DNA of 64,000 nucleotides from Symsagittifera roscoffensis (taxonomy: Eukaryota; Xenacoelomorpha; Acoela; Convolutidae), in NCBI RefSeq assembly GCF_963678635.1, contig NC_087063.1, positions 58,908,759-58,972,758 of the forward strand. The letters run 5' to 3'. Positions within the stretch are counted from its first letter, which is position 1. Each line of letters opens with the position of its first letter. The notes beneath the pieces were generated by a model. That model did not search any database. It was given only the letters and a program-made list of their open reading frames with translations, and was not told where the DNA came from. Below, one piece after another: positions 33,070-45,795 of this stretch. Position numbers and translations under genes: made by a program.

Positions 33070-33996
33070 TTAAAAATTATACAATAACGACCAATAAAAA
33101 CAAGACTAGTCGTTCTCCTTCAAAAATCTGCAGTAAATTAAAAACAACTTTAAAATAATATTTATTGAAGATAAAAGTACATAAATTAGTTAGTATAAAG
33201 CATTTGTTGTTAGTATATATAAATCATTGCTTCAACCCAGCTTCATCACCTAAAACATAACAGCAAATCTCAAAAACTAACAAACATCAAAACTAAAAAC
33301 TTAACCTTTTTAACTTAACCTTTTATCGAATAATTATCTAGGCTTTTCCTTGTTTTCACTTAAATTAATTTCATTTAAAATAGCAGATCATCAAAGCTTC
33401 CCTTGGACCTTTAAATTAAATTAAACTAAGTCTAAACTTCTGATCATCAAGGCTTATCCTTGGATCGAATAGAACAATTTTGTTCTCCCCCTCCCATTTT
33501 AATTAGTATCTAACGACCTCAAACGTCGATTCACTATCCAACCCTTTTTAAAGACCCAGAATTAATAGAAAATTTTCAAATAGCTAACCATTCTAATTAT
33601 GATAAACACTGAAGAACTCCGGTTACTCATCCTTCATTTGATCCCCTTCCTCTTAAATGACTCAAGCTAAAACACTTAGTCTTAGTAAGTCAGAAAATAG
33701 TATCTAACGAACTACTTGCGTTCTAATTATACCTGAACCTTGTGGATCAATATACCATTCTCCAACCCTTGATCACAAATCACAACCCCTAAGTAAGATT
33801 AGGTAAACCTAACCTAACTTAAAATTATTCACGAGAAAGCAAAATCATTCTCACGAATTGATATATGCTTTTCTCTCCGACCCGACAAATACGCCTCAAG
33901 TTAAGCTAATCACAAAAAATCGTAGCTACAAAAAAACTAACAGTTTAAGACATTAGAATCACTAACCTCAATATTACCTTTCTCATTCTAAACCTT

Positions 33997-34449
33997 ATGT
34001 CAAGAGAAAATTTAGGAATTAAACAATCAATTATATTACACAACTGTAAAATTAACCACAAAAAATACGACCTCGTAATCACACCACACAGACAAACAAT
34101 GGGATACATAAGAACAAAAAGACAAACACTAAGAAAAAAAGTTATTAACAAACGAAAACAAATTAGTAGGAAACGATTTTCAAAACGACGAAACGCAGTC
34201 TCAGAATCAGAAACAAGCGCAATACAAGAACTACACAATTTAAAAGACTCAATAAACAAAAACCATCAAATTAACAATCAAATCTACTTTTCTGACCCAG
34301 AAACTACGTCACCAGCATCAATAAAAGGAAAACGTACAATAAAAAAGTCATACTCAAACAAACCAATAGGTCTGTACAATTGGAATAAACCAATAAGACA
34401 CATTGAAATTTACACGCTAACAGTGATACAACACAAAAATGATTCGTAA
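33997..34449 (+). CDS. ORF1 (B), 150 codons, intact
   Basis: A basic protein, start MSRENLGIKQSIILHNC, middle ITPHRQTMGYIRTKRQ and RKRFSKRRNAVSES, acidic YFSDPETTS, ending LYNWNKPIRHIEIYTL. It aligns over its full length to the C copy at 49199, roughly 60% identical by eye, with conserved blocks HNC, KYDLVITPH, YIRTKRQT, RKRFSK and LYNWNxPIRHI. It lies just before gag, and the gag start codon overlaps its end. No known domain is recognised; a nucleic-acid-binding role is a guess from charge. Confidence 0.65.
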   Translation: MSRENLGIKQSIILHNCKINHKKYDLVITPHRQTMGYIRTKRQTLRKKVINKRKQISRKRFSKRRNAVSESETSAIQELHNLKDSINKNHQINNQIYFSDPETTSPASIKGKRTIKKSYSNKPIGLYNWNKPIRHIEIYTLTVIQHKNDS

Positions 34450-36820
34450 TGAAGAAAACCTAGAAGATTCAACACTCGCATTTTTAATGCATCGAGGACA
34501 AGTACAATTTTGCCAAAATTTAATCGCAAATTTATTCGAAAAAGGAGATAGTCCATGCAAAAAAGAATTTCCCGATGTAAAAATTAAAAGACAACTTTCT
34601 GATCACTATCTCAAAGGCATATGTATTCTCACATCACAATATGCAGTCTACACAATAGAAATTAGTTCAGCAAACTCATTTCATGACAAATATCTCATTC
34701 AAACTGATGACATAGAAATTCAAATTTCAAAAGTTTTTACAGAATGCATAAAAAATATACAACATCAAAACTCACAAAGAGCCAATTCAATGTTCACAAT
34801 CAAAATAAATAAATTTACAAAATTTTTTAATGCAAAGAGTGAAATTCTAACTAGTAACGAAATAACAAAGCATAGTTCATAATCGGTTAATTTGTTTATA
34901 AATGTGATCTTATCGCACTACCAAGAAAAAAATTTAGACCACAAAATACAGATGACGAAACCATATTAGCAGAACAAACAGATTATGTTTGGGACCCTGA
35001 ACGGTCTCATGCATCATTTATTAAAATACTAACAGATATATCACGCCAAGCAATAAGCACAATCTTTATTCATAAAGATTATGTTAAAGTATACCCACTT
35101 ACAATTGACGCAACACCTTTAAACTATAATTCATTTTTTCCTGAAAGAGCAGGAAATATTAGTCTAAACTCTACTTTTATAAATCAAGACAACTTAAACG
35201 GAACAAGAAACCTTACACAACAAGATATACAAACCCCATCACATTTCGTAAATGAAGAAATAAATGAAAGAATAACAAAAACAAAAGCACAACGAAGCAT
35301 TCCACCTATTCGACCCAATTTTACAACTCCAAAACCAAAAAACCCAACGTTACAACAAGCAATTATACAAACCACAGTAAAACCCTCTGCTGCTCAACAA
35401 TATTCACAAATGGATTACCAAACGTTTTGACCAGTAACAAAACCATCATATAAACAAAAAACATCACATAGAAATAATATCGCAGAACCTAATTATAATT
35501 ATGTGAGATCAAAAACAACAAAAACTTCTAATATGAATACTCAGAAATACTCATATTCACAAAGTCAAATTTTAGCACAACCAACTTCAATCTCCTTAAA
35601 TTTTAATAATCAATCTCGATTTTTGCAAGATCAATTTGAAAATTACCCATTTTTTCAGCAAAATAAAATCTTAAAAATAGATACCATACTAGGAATCAAC
35701 CTCCTTTTTGTACAGCTAATTATTTTCCATCAGATAATGAGGATTATTATGATCAAAATCATCAACGATTTTATTTAAGCCAAAGACCTCGTTCTTACGG
35801 TATTGATCAACCAGAAATTTTCGAACCATACGCACGAGATGAACAAACACGACAACCTAGAAATAATCCAACATCATACAATAATATTTTTCAACCGCAA
35901 AACCCATTCAATGCACAGTTTTATTAACCCACTCAAATGCATACCGAAATCGCACTGCCATTTTACTTACAACAACATGAAATAACAAAGAGTCAACTTA
36001 CAAATTTTTCACAAATGCCAAATGCGGCAGACTCACTTCAAGTGACTATGAATCCATACCTAATGGGTGGATCGTCAATAACATCAAACACGCCTTTAAT
36101 AGTATTTACAGACACAGACCCTGAATATACTGTAGAAGATTATTTAAAAGCAATCATAGCAAATCTAATCTTAAATATAGGACCTGAACCAATAAAAACA
36201 ACATTTCACCAAAATTAGAAACACAGACGCACAGCGTTAATACAAACCACGCTTGATGGTGCAGCTCAAAAATGGTTTTAAGTTTTACCTATAGATATAA
36301 AATCAGATTGGAAAAGGTTTACACAACAATTCTCAAAAGTGTTTGATTCTGAAAGGAACAAACAACATCAAAGAGTTTTATGCAATGAAATTCGTAGAAT
36401 ACCAAATGAAACAATTAAAAAACTTGCAGTAAGAATTGAAACATTAGTCTGAAAAGCATATTCACTCAAAACCCATGATTATAAAAAAAGATGACAGAAA
36501 TTTTAATGATGACTCTAACACCTCATTACAAAAAATAGCAATAAAAAAGAGAGCATCACATCCTTCCTCAGTCGGAGAACCAGATTTAGACTTTAGGAAA
36601 CTAGTATTTAAACTAAAACAAGCAAAACACCACGAAATTAGAAGGAACAGTAAAGCCAAAGCTACAATATGTCAACTACATCCAAACCACTACTTCACAA
36701 ATAAACAATATTCATGACTCCTATACAGAATTATCTGAAAAAATCACTGAAATATTAAACATCTACGAGACAAAACCCAAATTTGAAAGGTAAGACATCA
36801 TTCAAATAACGGTGTAATTA
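34439..36820 (+). pseudogene. gag (B), broken
   Basis: The first part (34439-34882) has GQVQFCQNLIANLFEKG. The YVWDPER block follows at 34970-35430. The capsid region (35937-36480) has MNPYLMGGSSITSN, then TDPEYTVEDYLKAI and TTLDGAAQKWF followed by a stop. These match the Retrotrans_gag fold region of C. The zinc knuckle near 36810 has a stop at the second cysteine. Frameshifts occur at about 35430, 35780, 36218 and 36480. Confidence 0.8.
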
Positions 36821-36929
36821 TTGATGAAGATACGGACACAGCATTGCCGAATGCAGACAAAAACAACAAGACAATCAAAATAAACCACAAAAACATAGAG
36901 AACCAAATAAATCATTTCATCAGTACATG

Positions 36930-37135
36930 AAAAAAGATCAAATTTACCCAACAAAAACAATCATAGTAATAATAGTTCAGGAAAACCACTTCCAAATAAC
37001 TCAAATTACTCTAGACAACAATGACCTTACAATCCGAGTTATCGTGGACGATCACCAAACCAAAGAATTTCACGAAATTTCTCACAAAACAGATATAGTC
37101 GATCAAACAGTCAAAAAAATCAGTATCGAAATAAA
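36930..37135 (+). pseudogene. Arg/Ser/Asn-rich nucleocapsid tail (B), truncated by the pol deletion
   Basis: One frame reads NSSGKPLPNNSNYSRQQ, then YRGRSPNQRISRNFSQNR, collinear with 52400-52560 in C. It ends abruptly at about 37136, where sequence equivalent to C 58880 begins. Confidence 0.7.
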
Positions 37136-37740
37136 TAATTGGATGACACAAGTTTTCACTCAAAGTGAACCAAATTTAAAGAACGATCCAACAGACATTT
37201 CATCTGACACAACTTTGTCACTACCAGAAAAATTTTATTTCCGCTCAACCCCTTCCTTAAGTCAAATCTCACCAACACTTTTCCTCCAAATTTTCCTACA
37301 AATATCGGCGCTTGAAATCGAGAACATTCAACCAAAAACGTACCCCTACGATTAGACTGGAACATATTCGTAGCACCCCCTCCATTATTTGGTCAACATC
37401 ACGAAAGTAACAGATTACACAACTGGGCACTAAACAGATTACAATACAGACAAGATACCGACAAGATATACAAGAACATAACATACAAATACTTACACCG
37501 GATAATCTGACACTAAAATTTGAAATCACAGTACGACTAAATAAAATAATTTATCATCCCTTACCCCTAGCCCCCTCCTAAATATAATAGCTCAATCTTT
37601 ACCTCCCCCATTTTTAACCACAGAAATCATCTACAAATATGATAGGTACACAAAAAAGACAATTGGATATATAACTTATTAATATCCATACTCAGGACTA
37701 TCATACAGATGTTTCTTCCAAGGATACTAATTTTCCAGAC
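37136..37740 (+). pseudogene. ORF-X (B), partial
   Basis: Matches the second half of ORF-X in C. TQSEPNLKNDPTDISS and LDWNIFVAPPPLFGQHHESN are visible, then a helical RLHNWALNRLQYRQ stretch and PYSGLSYRCFF overlapping the env start. Frameshifts interrupt it. Function unknown. Confidence 0.55.
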
Positions 37741-40303
37741 CCTTCTCCTTCTTAATGTCTCAGTCAGAACCCGATCATAACAATCCTTCCCCCCGAACAG
37801 GACTTACTAGTCACACACTATGACTGTGAAGAAAATGAACAAAAAAACATTACATAAACATGCAATAAATCAAGTCACTCAATGCGAATTTGTACCACAA
37901 GCTATCTAAACAACAAACATAGTAGCTACACTTTACTCAAAAGCACGAGCTACAACTCTAACAGTATATCAATTTACAGCGACATTTTCCGAAAAGAAAG
38001 TACATTGTTCTCAAGTCTCAAACGGAAATAAAAAAAGACTAGATCATGGACCTTTCTACCAAAGTAATATTGAAAGACTTTTACATCTCAGGCCTGATGA
38101 TTGTGAAAATGAACTTAGCCGATTACAAATTATATCGAACAAAGGCAAAAACAGAAAATTGGTAAACTTTCAAGTTTTTCCAGACTCTGCACATCAAGCC
38201 GAACTTGAAAGATAACAAGGTCATATAAAACTAGACGACAAGTTTCCATTCCACGGCGCACATGGAAGATTAACTTACAATCTCCATGATAAAAGTTGGA
38301 TACCACACATCGGAATAAACAATCCCTCAAATTGAAAAGCAGACACTAAATATAAAGGATACCAAGAAATAATGTTTTTTGATTTGAAAATACAATTTGA
38401 AAAAGTACAATTAACACGAGATTTAAAATATGACACCATAATTTATCAAGGAATCAGACTCTCTTGCAAAAATGACCAATGATACTGCAATCCAAATACA
38501 CGAACACAAGCAACAATTGTTTGGCTCCCTGAAGACACATGCACCACATTTCAAGTAGCAAAAATACACGCTAGAATGATAAAATTTAACCAAAATTTTG
38601 TTATTGAATCAATCCCTTGTGAAGACGTAATCCCTGAAAAACTCAGACAGAGTAGTTATAAAAATAGAAACTAAATTGACACGTTTCCAAGTTTACCCAA
38701 AAACAGAACTTGCATATAAATACAAAAAACCACTTTATAAAACGCAATATTCAGAAACTCTTGTCGAATACGAACAAGTCTTCGACATGAATACAGGAAA
38801 ATTATTCATAATTCCCCATGCAACACGATACTCAACCAGCGACGAAAATTCATCCCAGTACAACTCCTAAAAAACACAAGAAACACTGGTGGAAAAAAAA
38901 CCACTAGACAAAGACAGTACACAATTACAAGAACTATCACTTATGAACAACACTCATTTTGGCGCAATTTATTATGAAAAACACCTTGACATGAAACTAG
39001 ACTATACAATAAGTAGAGTTTTTCAAGAAATGTCTTTAACAGAACTCGAAACACTACATCAATTATGCGAACTTGAAAGAATACAAACTCTGAAATCACT
39101 TGCACTAGCGGTACTCAAAACCCCTTTTGCAGGATATTTATTATCAGGTAACAGATAAAATTTTTATGACTACGAAGGAAACATACTATGGTATTACACT
39201 TGTACCAAAAAAGTATCACCTTCATATGTTTTTGAAGTTAAAAGATGCTATCAAAGAATCCCAAAAAAAAGTACATTTTGTTGACACACTTTCCCGAAGA
39301 CCTTATTTTTGGGATACCGCAGTCCCACGTGGATCAGAAAACAGTCACAATGTAGTACAATTGAATCCTGGCAAAGATAAATACTACCTTCTCACACCAT
39401 ACCCTCCACTTATGCAAACATTAAAAAAAATTTCAATAGAAGGCATTAGAGCTATTGCCCGCAATCCAAATACCGATTTAAAATCGAACGGCATAAATTC
39501 TAAGTCGGACATTCAACACCACATACGTACACAACCATTCCAAGACTTACCCACAAAAATGGACACAATAAAACGACAATGCATAGATCAAAACTTACGC
39601 AAACTTGCGGAAACAGCAGGATTTTCAGACATCTACGCACAAGATTACAGCGGATATTTTAAGGATATAAGAGAATACATTTACTTCAATGGCGAAAAAT
39701 ACAGACCACATGATATATATCAGCAATAAATATTTTTAGTTTTGTAATTTTGAAAAACGACCTTCTTGCCTTTCTAGGATGGCCCTATTACATCTTAGAA
39801 AGATTGACTATATTATACGCAATGCTTAACTTTCTTGGATTTTTTTTCTCTCTACTAAAACGAATCTACTAAACGTGCTCAATACACACACAAGTAAACG
39901 AACAAGCAAGCGTAGCACGCACAACTTATGCAAGTTTTTTTGGATTATTCTCTACAACAATAAAAAACGAACACTTTTATACCTTCAAGTAAAAGAATAA
40001 AATACCAACCTATCAACAACACCGAACACATATGACAATTCACAAAACAATACGAAAACAACGCCTACGGCACCACAATTACAAAGGCTAAACCATAACC
40101 ATCCTTTATCATTAGTACCTTGAAATTTCAGAAACATAGCCCTGACAGACCTCATATCTTCAAGACCTTATTACCCACAAAGCCCAATTCAACAAATAAT
40201 TACCCAACAATCTAATATCGAAGACAAATACGAGAAAATTATAGAACAACTACATACCACTAACTTTCGTTCTCAGAACAACCATCTTTTTAGCCCACGA
40301 TGA
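37709..40303 (+). pseudogene. env-like glycoprotein (B), heavily broken
   Basis: A signal-peptide-like start, MFLPRILIFQTLLLL, is followed by VTHYDCEENEQK. Most of the ectodomain is scattered over frames; the clearest parts are 38889-39158 (MNNTHFGAIYYEKHLDMKL and SRVFQEMSLTELETLHQL) and 39260-39729 (VHFVDTLSRRPYFWDTAVP). Near 39770-39960 comes a hydrophobic membrane region, and the frame ends FLAHDE-like at a TGA shared with the ORF-Y start. Numerous stops mean no protein is made. It is an old endogenous copy. Confidence 0.75.
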
Positions 40304-42031
40304 GCCGCCAAGTTGGATCACTCCATCGCTCAATTTCCTACCCAGTCAACCTTCAAAGCAACTTCCCCATCATACCTTTTTTTGCTTCCCCCACCTGAAT
40401 CACCTCATGATAATACTTCTTCCGGCTTGGATTCAGATACTAATTCCAACACAACATTATATAACACTATTTCCCAATTCAATAACTCCGATATCAAAAC
40501 CCCCGACGAATTTGACAACTCCGAGCACAGTCCATCTACGTTTTCCCAACGTCCCTTTCAACCTCTCCACTCCCTAATCAAATTTGAACCGCCTTCGCCT
40601 CCCTCTTCTATTTCCAATGTAACACCCCCATATTTCCCCTTGACCAGTGAACCTTCCGACAACAACAGCTCTGTAAAAACACAAATATCTCACGAGCTTG
40701 ATAAATTCATCACACTGCAACAATAATTACAGCACCTTCAAACACTAACCATTCACCAAAACTCATAATCTATAATACCATCCAACCCATCAACCCCAAC
40801 TTCCTCTTCACATTATATCCATTCGCAAAACCCAACTTCCTCATCAACTCTTTCCTCCAGTACAAACCAAGCCTACCAAACCTTTAAAAAAAATTCCCCA
40901 CTACTCCATTTCCCTCTAACCCAGGAACATCCACAACATTTGTTAATCATACACTTCACATTAACACAAAAGATTTTCTCCAAATATATTTACTCTTTTT
41001 CCACCAGTACACATACTTTCATTCAGACCCCAATGACGAAAGCCATAATTATGTAAATGAGCACGTATTATACCCTACACTTTCATGGACATCATTCTAT
41101 CTCTTTACTAATCCACTATCACTACAATTATATAGCAACCCCCATGATAACGAAGAATGCAGCACTCAACTCTACCTGATAGGATATTAAAAAATCACTA
41201 ATCACATTCACCGCACCCGAAACTAACGAATATTCTATCGACCACTACAATCATAACTTCAAAAGAATTAACGAAGACATCTTTCTAAACGACGACCAAT
41301 TTGCTAACCCACAACTAACAGAAAAATTTTTCATTGAAACACCATACGTTTCCACTTTCATCACTTTAGATAAAAAAAACGACCAAGTCATTTTGACAGC
41401 ACTTCGTGATATTCAAGCTTATGATTACTACTTTAACAATTTTAACCACCTTTCATTTCCTCACACCCAAAGAACGTGATAGGCACTGTTCACACGACGT
41501 CATGTTACGAACTAAACAAACACACACTTATACTTACTATAAATTCATCCAACATCATTACGCTCAAAATACACCAGCACGACAAATTCACCATAGATAT
41601 CAATATAATAAATCAAAATACACCTCACCATTCTTTCTTAACTTCACTTATTGTATTAAAGACACTAACCTACAAGGCATCCTCCGCAATTACGAGCCCA
41701 TCACCCAGATGTATATATTCTGCCCTTAACCAAAATCTTCAACGTAGACGATTCCCGACCACTAATTCTCCCACACGAATTCCTACAGCCAGTTGAAATC
41801 CTAATCCTAGAATTCATCCATAACACCTGATACAATCATAAACTTTATAACCTCATTCAAAATACACCCTATGAACTCTCACCTAGCACTGAAGAGCACA
41901 ACACCATTAAAGCACTCGAATTGCTTTGGTCACTTCTTCAAACTAAATACATCTTTCGTTTGCTAGCTAAATTAATAAGGTCCTCAGAAATCATCCACGA
42001 CGTTTTTCGCCACGGATTCTTCACAGACTAA
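40300..42031 (+). pseudogene. ORF-Y (B), frameshifted
   Basis: Begins at the ATG inside ATGA shared with the env stop. The N-terminal half is Ser/Pro/Thr/Asn-rich (40313-40726). The C-terminal half shows SHDVMLRTKQTHTYTYYKF (41500), SKYTSPFFLNFTYCIKDTN (41620) and LIQNTPYEL (41860), all matching C. Several frameshifts and stops are present. Differences from C in the sampled conserved part lie mostly at third codon positions. Confidence 0.7.
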
Positions 42032-42702
42032 TAAGTTTCATGAAAAAAAAATTACTAATAACTTCAAATAAAAACTAACCATTCGTTATAGATGTTTTCT
42101 TTTTTCTATAGTCTTCCCAAGCACGATCATCAATCATCTACAAAAAAAGAAAAACGAAATAAAACACAGAAAATTTTTTCTAGATTCATAATTTTCTTTT
42201 AACCAATTTCAATAAGCAAAGCGGTAAAATTTTACCGTATAAAGCTATAAATTGACAAATAAATTCTTTTCCATATGCAGTAAATATTCTTATAATGAAA
42301 ATCAATTGATAATTTCAACCCCCCAAATCAAGCAGTAATATTAATAATTTCAAAGTAGTAAATTAATAAACGTTGCATATAAAAATGAAAGCCGTACTAA
42401 CCTTTTCAAAGACGCTTCTTTATATTCACTCGTCCACAAACTCTATCCATAATCGCACAGCTCGCCCACGAAGAATTGCTTAAAATAATGAATTTAAGTT
42501 TTAACTTTCACTGATTACAACTCTAACCAGTTTTAACACATTTCAAACTTTCCTTTAACCCGGTTGGAAAAGAATTATACATAATACCAACGCAAGCTTA
42601 CTGAATACCACAAACCACAACCTAACAGCATGACTAAGAAAAGAAATCCAACGGTACCCAAATCGGATTAAAACCAGCTTAAAACTGGATAAATTATTCT
42701 TT
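42032..42702 (+). other. 3' untranslated region / possible LTR start (B)
   Basis: A purine-rich stretch AAAAAAAGAAAAACGAAAT at about 42140 corresponds to the CAGAAGAGAAAAA at the window end in C and could be the polypurine tract. If so, the LTR starts near 42150 rather than 42703. Confidence 0.4.
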
Positions 42703-43992
42703 TGAAGACTACTTTTAAGTCTGGACACAAAAAAAACAAAACACCAAAAAGTTGAAAGATCAACCCAAAACAAACAAAATGATTTCTGAGAAAAAGACAC
42801 AACCAAGCAAAAAAGGAAAAAAAAACCAGTATTAAAAAAGGAGCAAAAGGTTGAACTCAAACAGGACCCTCCAAAAAAGAGAGCATGAAATTATACCCTC
42901 ACTCCTAGCCTAACCCACTAGAGAGGACGTCCTGAGCATGCTCTTCCGCCGGCCTCACCAACCGTGCTATATCCACGCTTTGTGACCCACAACTATATTT
43001 TTGACAAGAGTTAATCAACTGTGAGTATCTCTTGAAAATAACCGAAGTAAACAAAAACGCTTTCGCGATAAAAACATATACAAGATCATAACTAAAAACA
43101 AAGCTGACAAATATCTGTATTTGTAAATAACACATTGCCGTATATAGATAACTTACAGCCCAAAGACGAGCAGCAAGGATCTTGACAACCCAATCACACT
43201 CCCACTACGGAATGGCAAAACACACCCGACATGCTGCCTACAGTCACTACACTCAACGGATTTAAAGTACGACTTGGCATCGCAGCAAACGAAATCCATT
43301 GCAACTGAACATTGGCCATCTCGATGTTCAAGTATACGTACAGATCCAAGTCACCAGGCACTGCATCCAAAGTCAAACTACATGCCACTCCCGAACGTGA
43401 TTGGACCATTGCTATTCTCAAAGATCAACCAAATCTACACTCAACACAGCCAATCAGAAATAATGATACGATCTCCCAAAACGATCGTGATAACAACTCT
43501 TCTTCCAAACCAGAAAAAAGAATATGCTCGCAACTTCTAGAGGAAAAACACCATCATCCATCCTCCACTACAATAGAACACTGAAAAATTAAAACTCTCC
43601 AAACCTCTGATGGGTGGAACCAGATCTAAACTAGAATTTATTATTGGATATTATTCTGATATTTCATCTCTATAAAATATTGAATATTAACCAATCATGC
43701 TGCATCAAACTAACAAACCACTTATTTGTAAGTGTTGAAACTATTTGTTGTTTCAACACCAGAACAATTTGAATTAAGCTTAGAATACAGTTGTTCTCAT
43801 TCTGGAACTAACTAGCATAAACCGGTGTACACTAGATCTATTGAGACTAGGAGATATAAGAGTAAGATTAAGATCGGTAGTAGACTAAGAAGTTGCACGA
43901 ATTTATCCGGCCGAAAATAAGATAGCTTGACGAGCAGACATTGTACCTTATCTGAAATTACTCTATGAGTATAACCAATAGGTCATAACTCA
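42703..43992 (+). repeat. 3' LTR of copy B (start uncertain)
   Basis: Collinear with 46659-47982. TGAAGACTACTTTTAAGTCT begins the shared part, and TAACTCA ends it just before unrelated sequence. It contains the hairpin at 43732-43759, a TATAAAATATTGAATATT stretch near 43673 that could be a promoter, and the CGGCCGAAAATAAG block. Confidence 0.75.
43732..43759. repeat. 28-nt LTR hairpin (B)
   Basis: Arms GTGTTGAAAC and GTTTCAACAC pair perfectly. Relative to A and C, a C-G pair at position 4 is replaced by T-A. Confidence 0.85.
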
Positions 43993-45795
43993 TTCCTCTT
44001 CGAAAATGGTCACTCTTCGAAAATGGGGGGAAAATGTTGTAGTTTTTAAGAATATGGTCGGAACATTCTGTGCCGTCTGCAAAATAACCAGTTATCCTTG
44101 TTTCAACCAATCTCTAGTTGAGCGTTGAAGCCAAGAAATAATGCCCAGCCCAGCTCACAACTATAAAAAAAAGGCAACGTATGACTCATAGAGATTATCC
44201 GAAAAGAGTAAATTATCTCATGTATTCGTCCTTTCATTCGTGCGAATCGTCAATTCAGGGACTTGATTAATTAATAAACCAAACTCATAGGACAACAAAA
44301 AGATAGCGTTGTTTTCTCAGTTTACTATTTAATATGATTCAGTACTTCGATGAGCGTTGATTTTTAAAAATTAGCTAGGATATAGCTTGTAAAGGTTTCG
44401 CAATTTTGGTGTCGTTTCATGAAAACGTTCCATGGCAAGTACGAAAATCAGTTACATGAAATTTGAACATAGTTTTTGCGCTGTCGACAATGTTATGTCC
44501 TGCAATCTATTTGCCAAGAGCTGAATTAATAAGATTTCGAGTTTTTGCTTGCGGTAGTTACATGTTCGTTTCAACTTATCTTCTCAGTCACTGTGAGTAC
44601 ATTACAACACCGGCATAAACAAATTGACGTATGGTATGTATGTTTGATATCCAGTTTGTCTTTCTCAAATATGAGTTGAATTTGGCATTTTCAATCAAAC
44701 GGTTATCAAATTCTGCCACAAATCAACCATATGTTAATACTGATTCTTTGATTGCGTTGAGTTTGATGTGACCATACATTATCAGTTATTTCGAAATGAC
44801 CAAAATATGACCTTGAAATTAACTGCATGATATCAATTTGCATCGGTTTGTCTCCTGTCTTAAATTTAGCGAGACTGCTCGTATATCAGGGCGAGGCACT
44901 GAATGTTCCGACTGGACTTTGAGGCCAAATTAAAAAAATTTTGGTTGAATAATAGACAAAATAATAAAAAAAAGGGTAAAACAATGTTTTTCTTCATTTT
45001 ATCAAACCCCCCACCCCATATGCTATGTAAGATATAAAGGGCGTGTAAAGCCCCTCTTATTGTTTTAGAAGGACTAAAAGCTGGCCTCTTATGCTGGCAG
45101 GACCGCAATAATTCGCCGCGTACGCCTTTTAGTTATCGCGCGTTAATTATCAAAAATAGACCAAATTAACAAATTTGAACCCCCGTAACTTGACTCAAAA
45201 GATCAAAGGTTATATATATATATTTTTAAATTTGAGCTCAGGACGACAACATCTTTCACACCGTATAAAAATTCCGTTAAAATTGAATAGTTGAGAAGTC
45301 AAAGCTTGACTGAATTAAAAAACCAATCAAACTTAAATATTCCGCACTTTCTTCGAATTTCGGAACAATAAGGTGCAATCTTGAGAAACGAATTTCGGAC
45401 ACGAGACAAATTAAATCCTTTAATTTTTTTTTCAACCGATCGCAGCGAGGTCATTCGGTAAGGTAAACGACTTTTTCTTGCTAGAGTGTCCACTTCCATT
45501 GCAGTATTTCTGAAGGATTTGTTCAAAACGGGCAAACCTAGTGATAAACTCAGTGATAAACCTCAATTCAACTTTGCCAAAGGTTTTTTTGTAATAATTC
45601 ATTTCTGACATGAGGTTATAACAATTAAACTGTATCTGTACGAAGTAACTGAGAAAAATCAGCTGAAAGCCAGTCTTCATCAGGGGGAGTGAAAGGTCGT
45701 CAATTTTTCAGTTTTTATACATCCGAATTTATGGACAACCAGTATTTACTAGCCAAAATTTGATGTAGTCCTGTAAAACAAATTTCACACAACTT
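43993..45795. other. Unique DNA between copy B and fragment D, no gene
   Basis: No element sequence and no convincing coding region. A TCGAAAATGG direct repeat occurs near 44000 and a short (TA)n run at about 45212. It is probably pre-existing host DNA. Confidence 0.5.

Larger units (their letters stand above)
28870..33873 (+). repeat. Five-kilobase tandem duplication, unit 2 (copy A2)
   Basis: Near-identical to unit 1 with scattered single-base changes and a 48-base in-frame deletion in ORF1. After TGCTTTTC it continues into the more complete copy B. Confidence 0.93.
33070..43992 (+). mobile_element. Long env-bearing Ty3-like element, copy B (pol deleted, no 5' LTR)
   Basis: Leader (33070-33996), ORF1, gag, a short nucleocapsid remnant, then directly ORF-X, env, ORF-Y and a 3' LTR. 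The pol segment present in C between about 52555 and 58890 is absent; the junction is near 37136. The 5' LTR is replaced by the A2 unit. The LTR ends TAACTCA at 43992, followed by unrelated DNA. All genes carry stops or frameshifts. Confidence 0.88.

Noticed and set aside
43194-43421. Minus-strand frames in the LTRs (43194, 47148)
   Set aside because: Present in both LTR copies only because the DNA is repeated; no domain and no promoter context.
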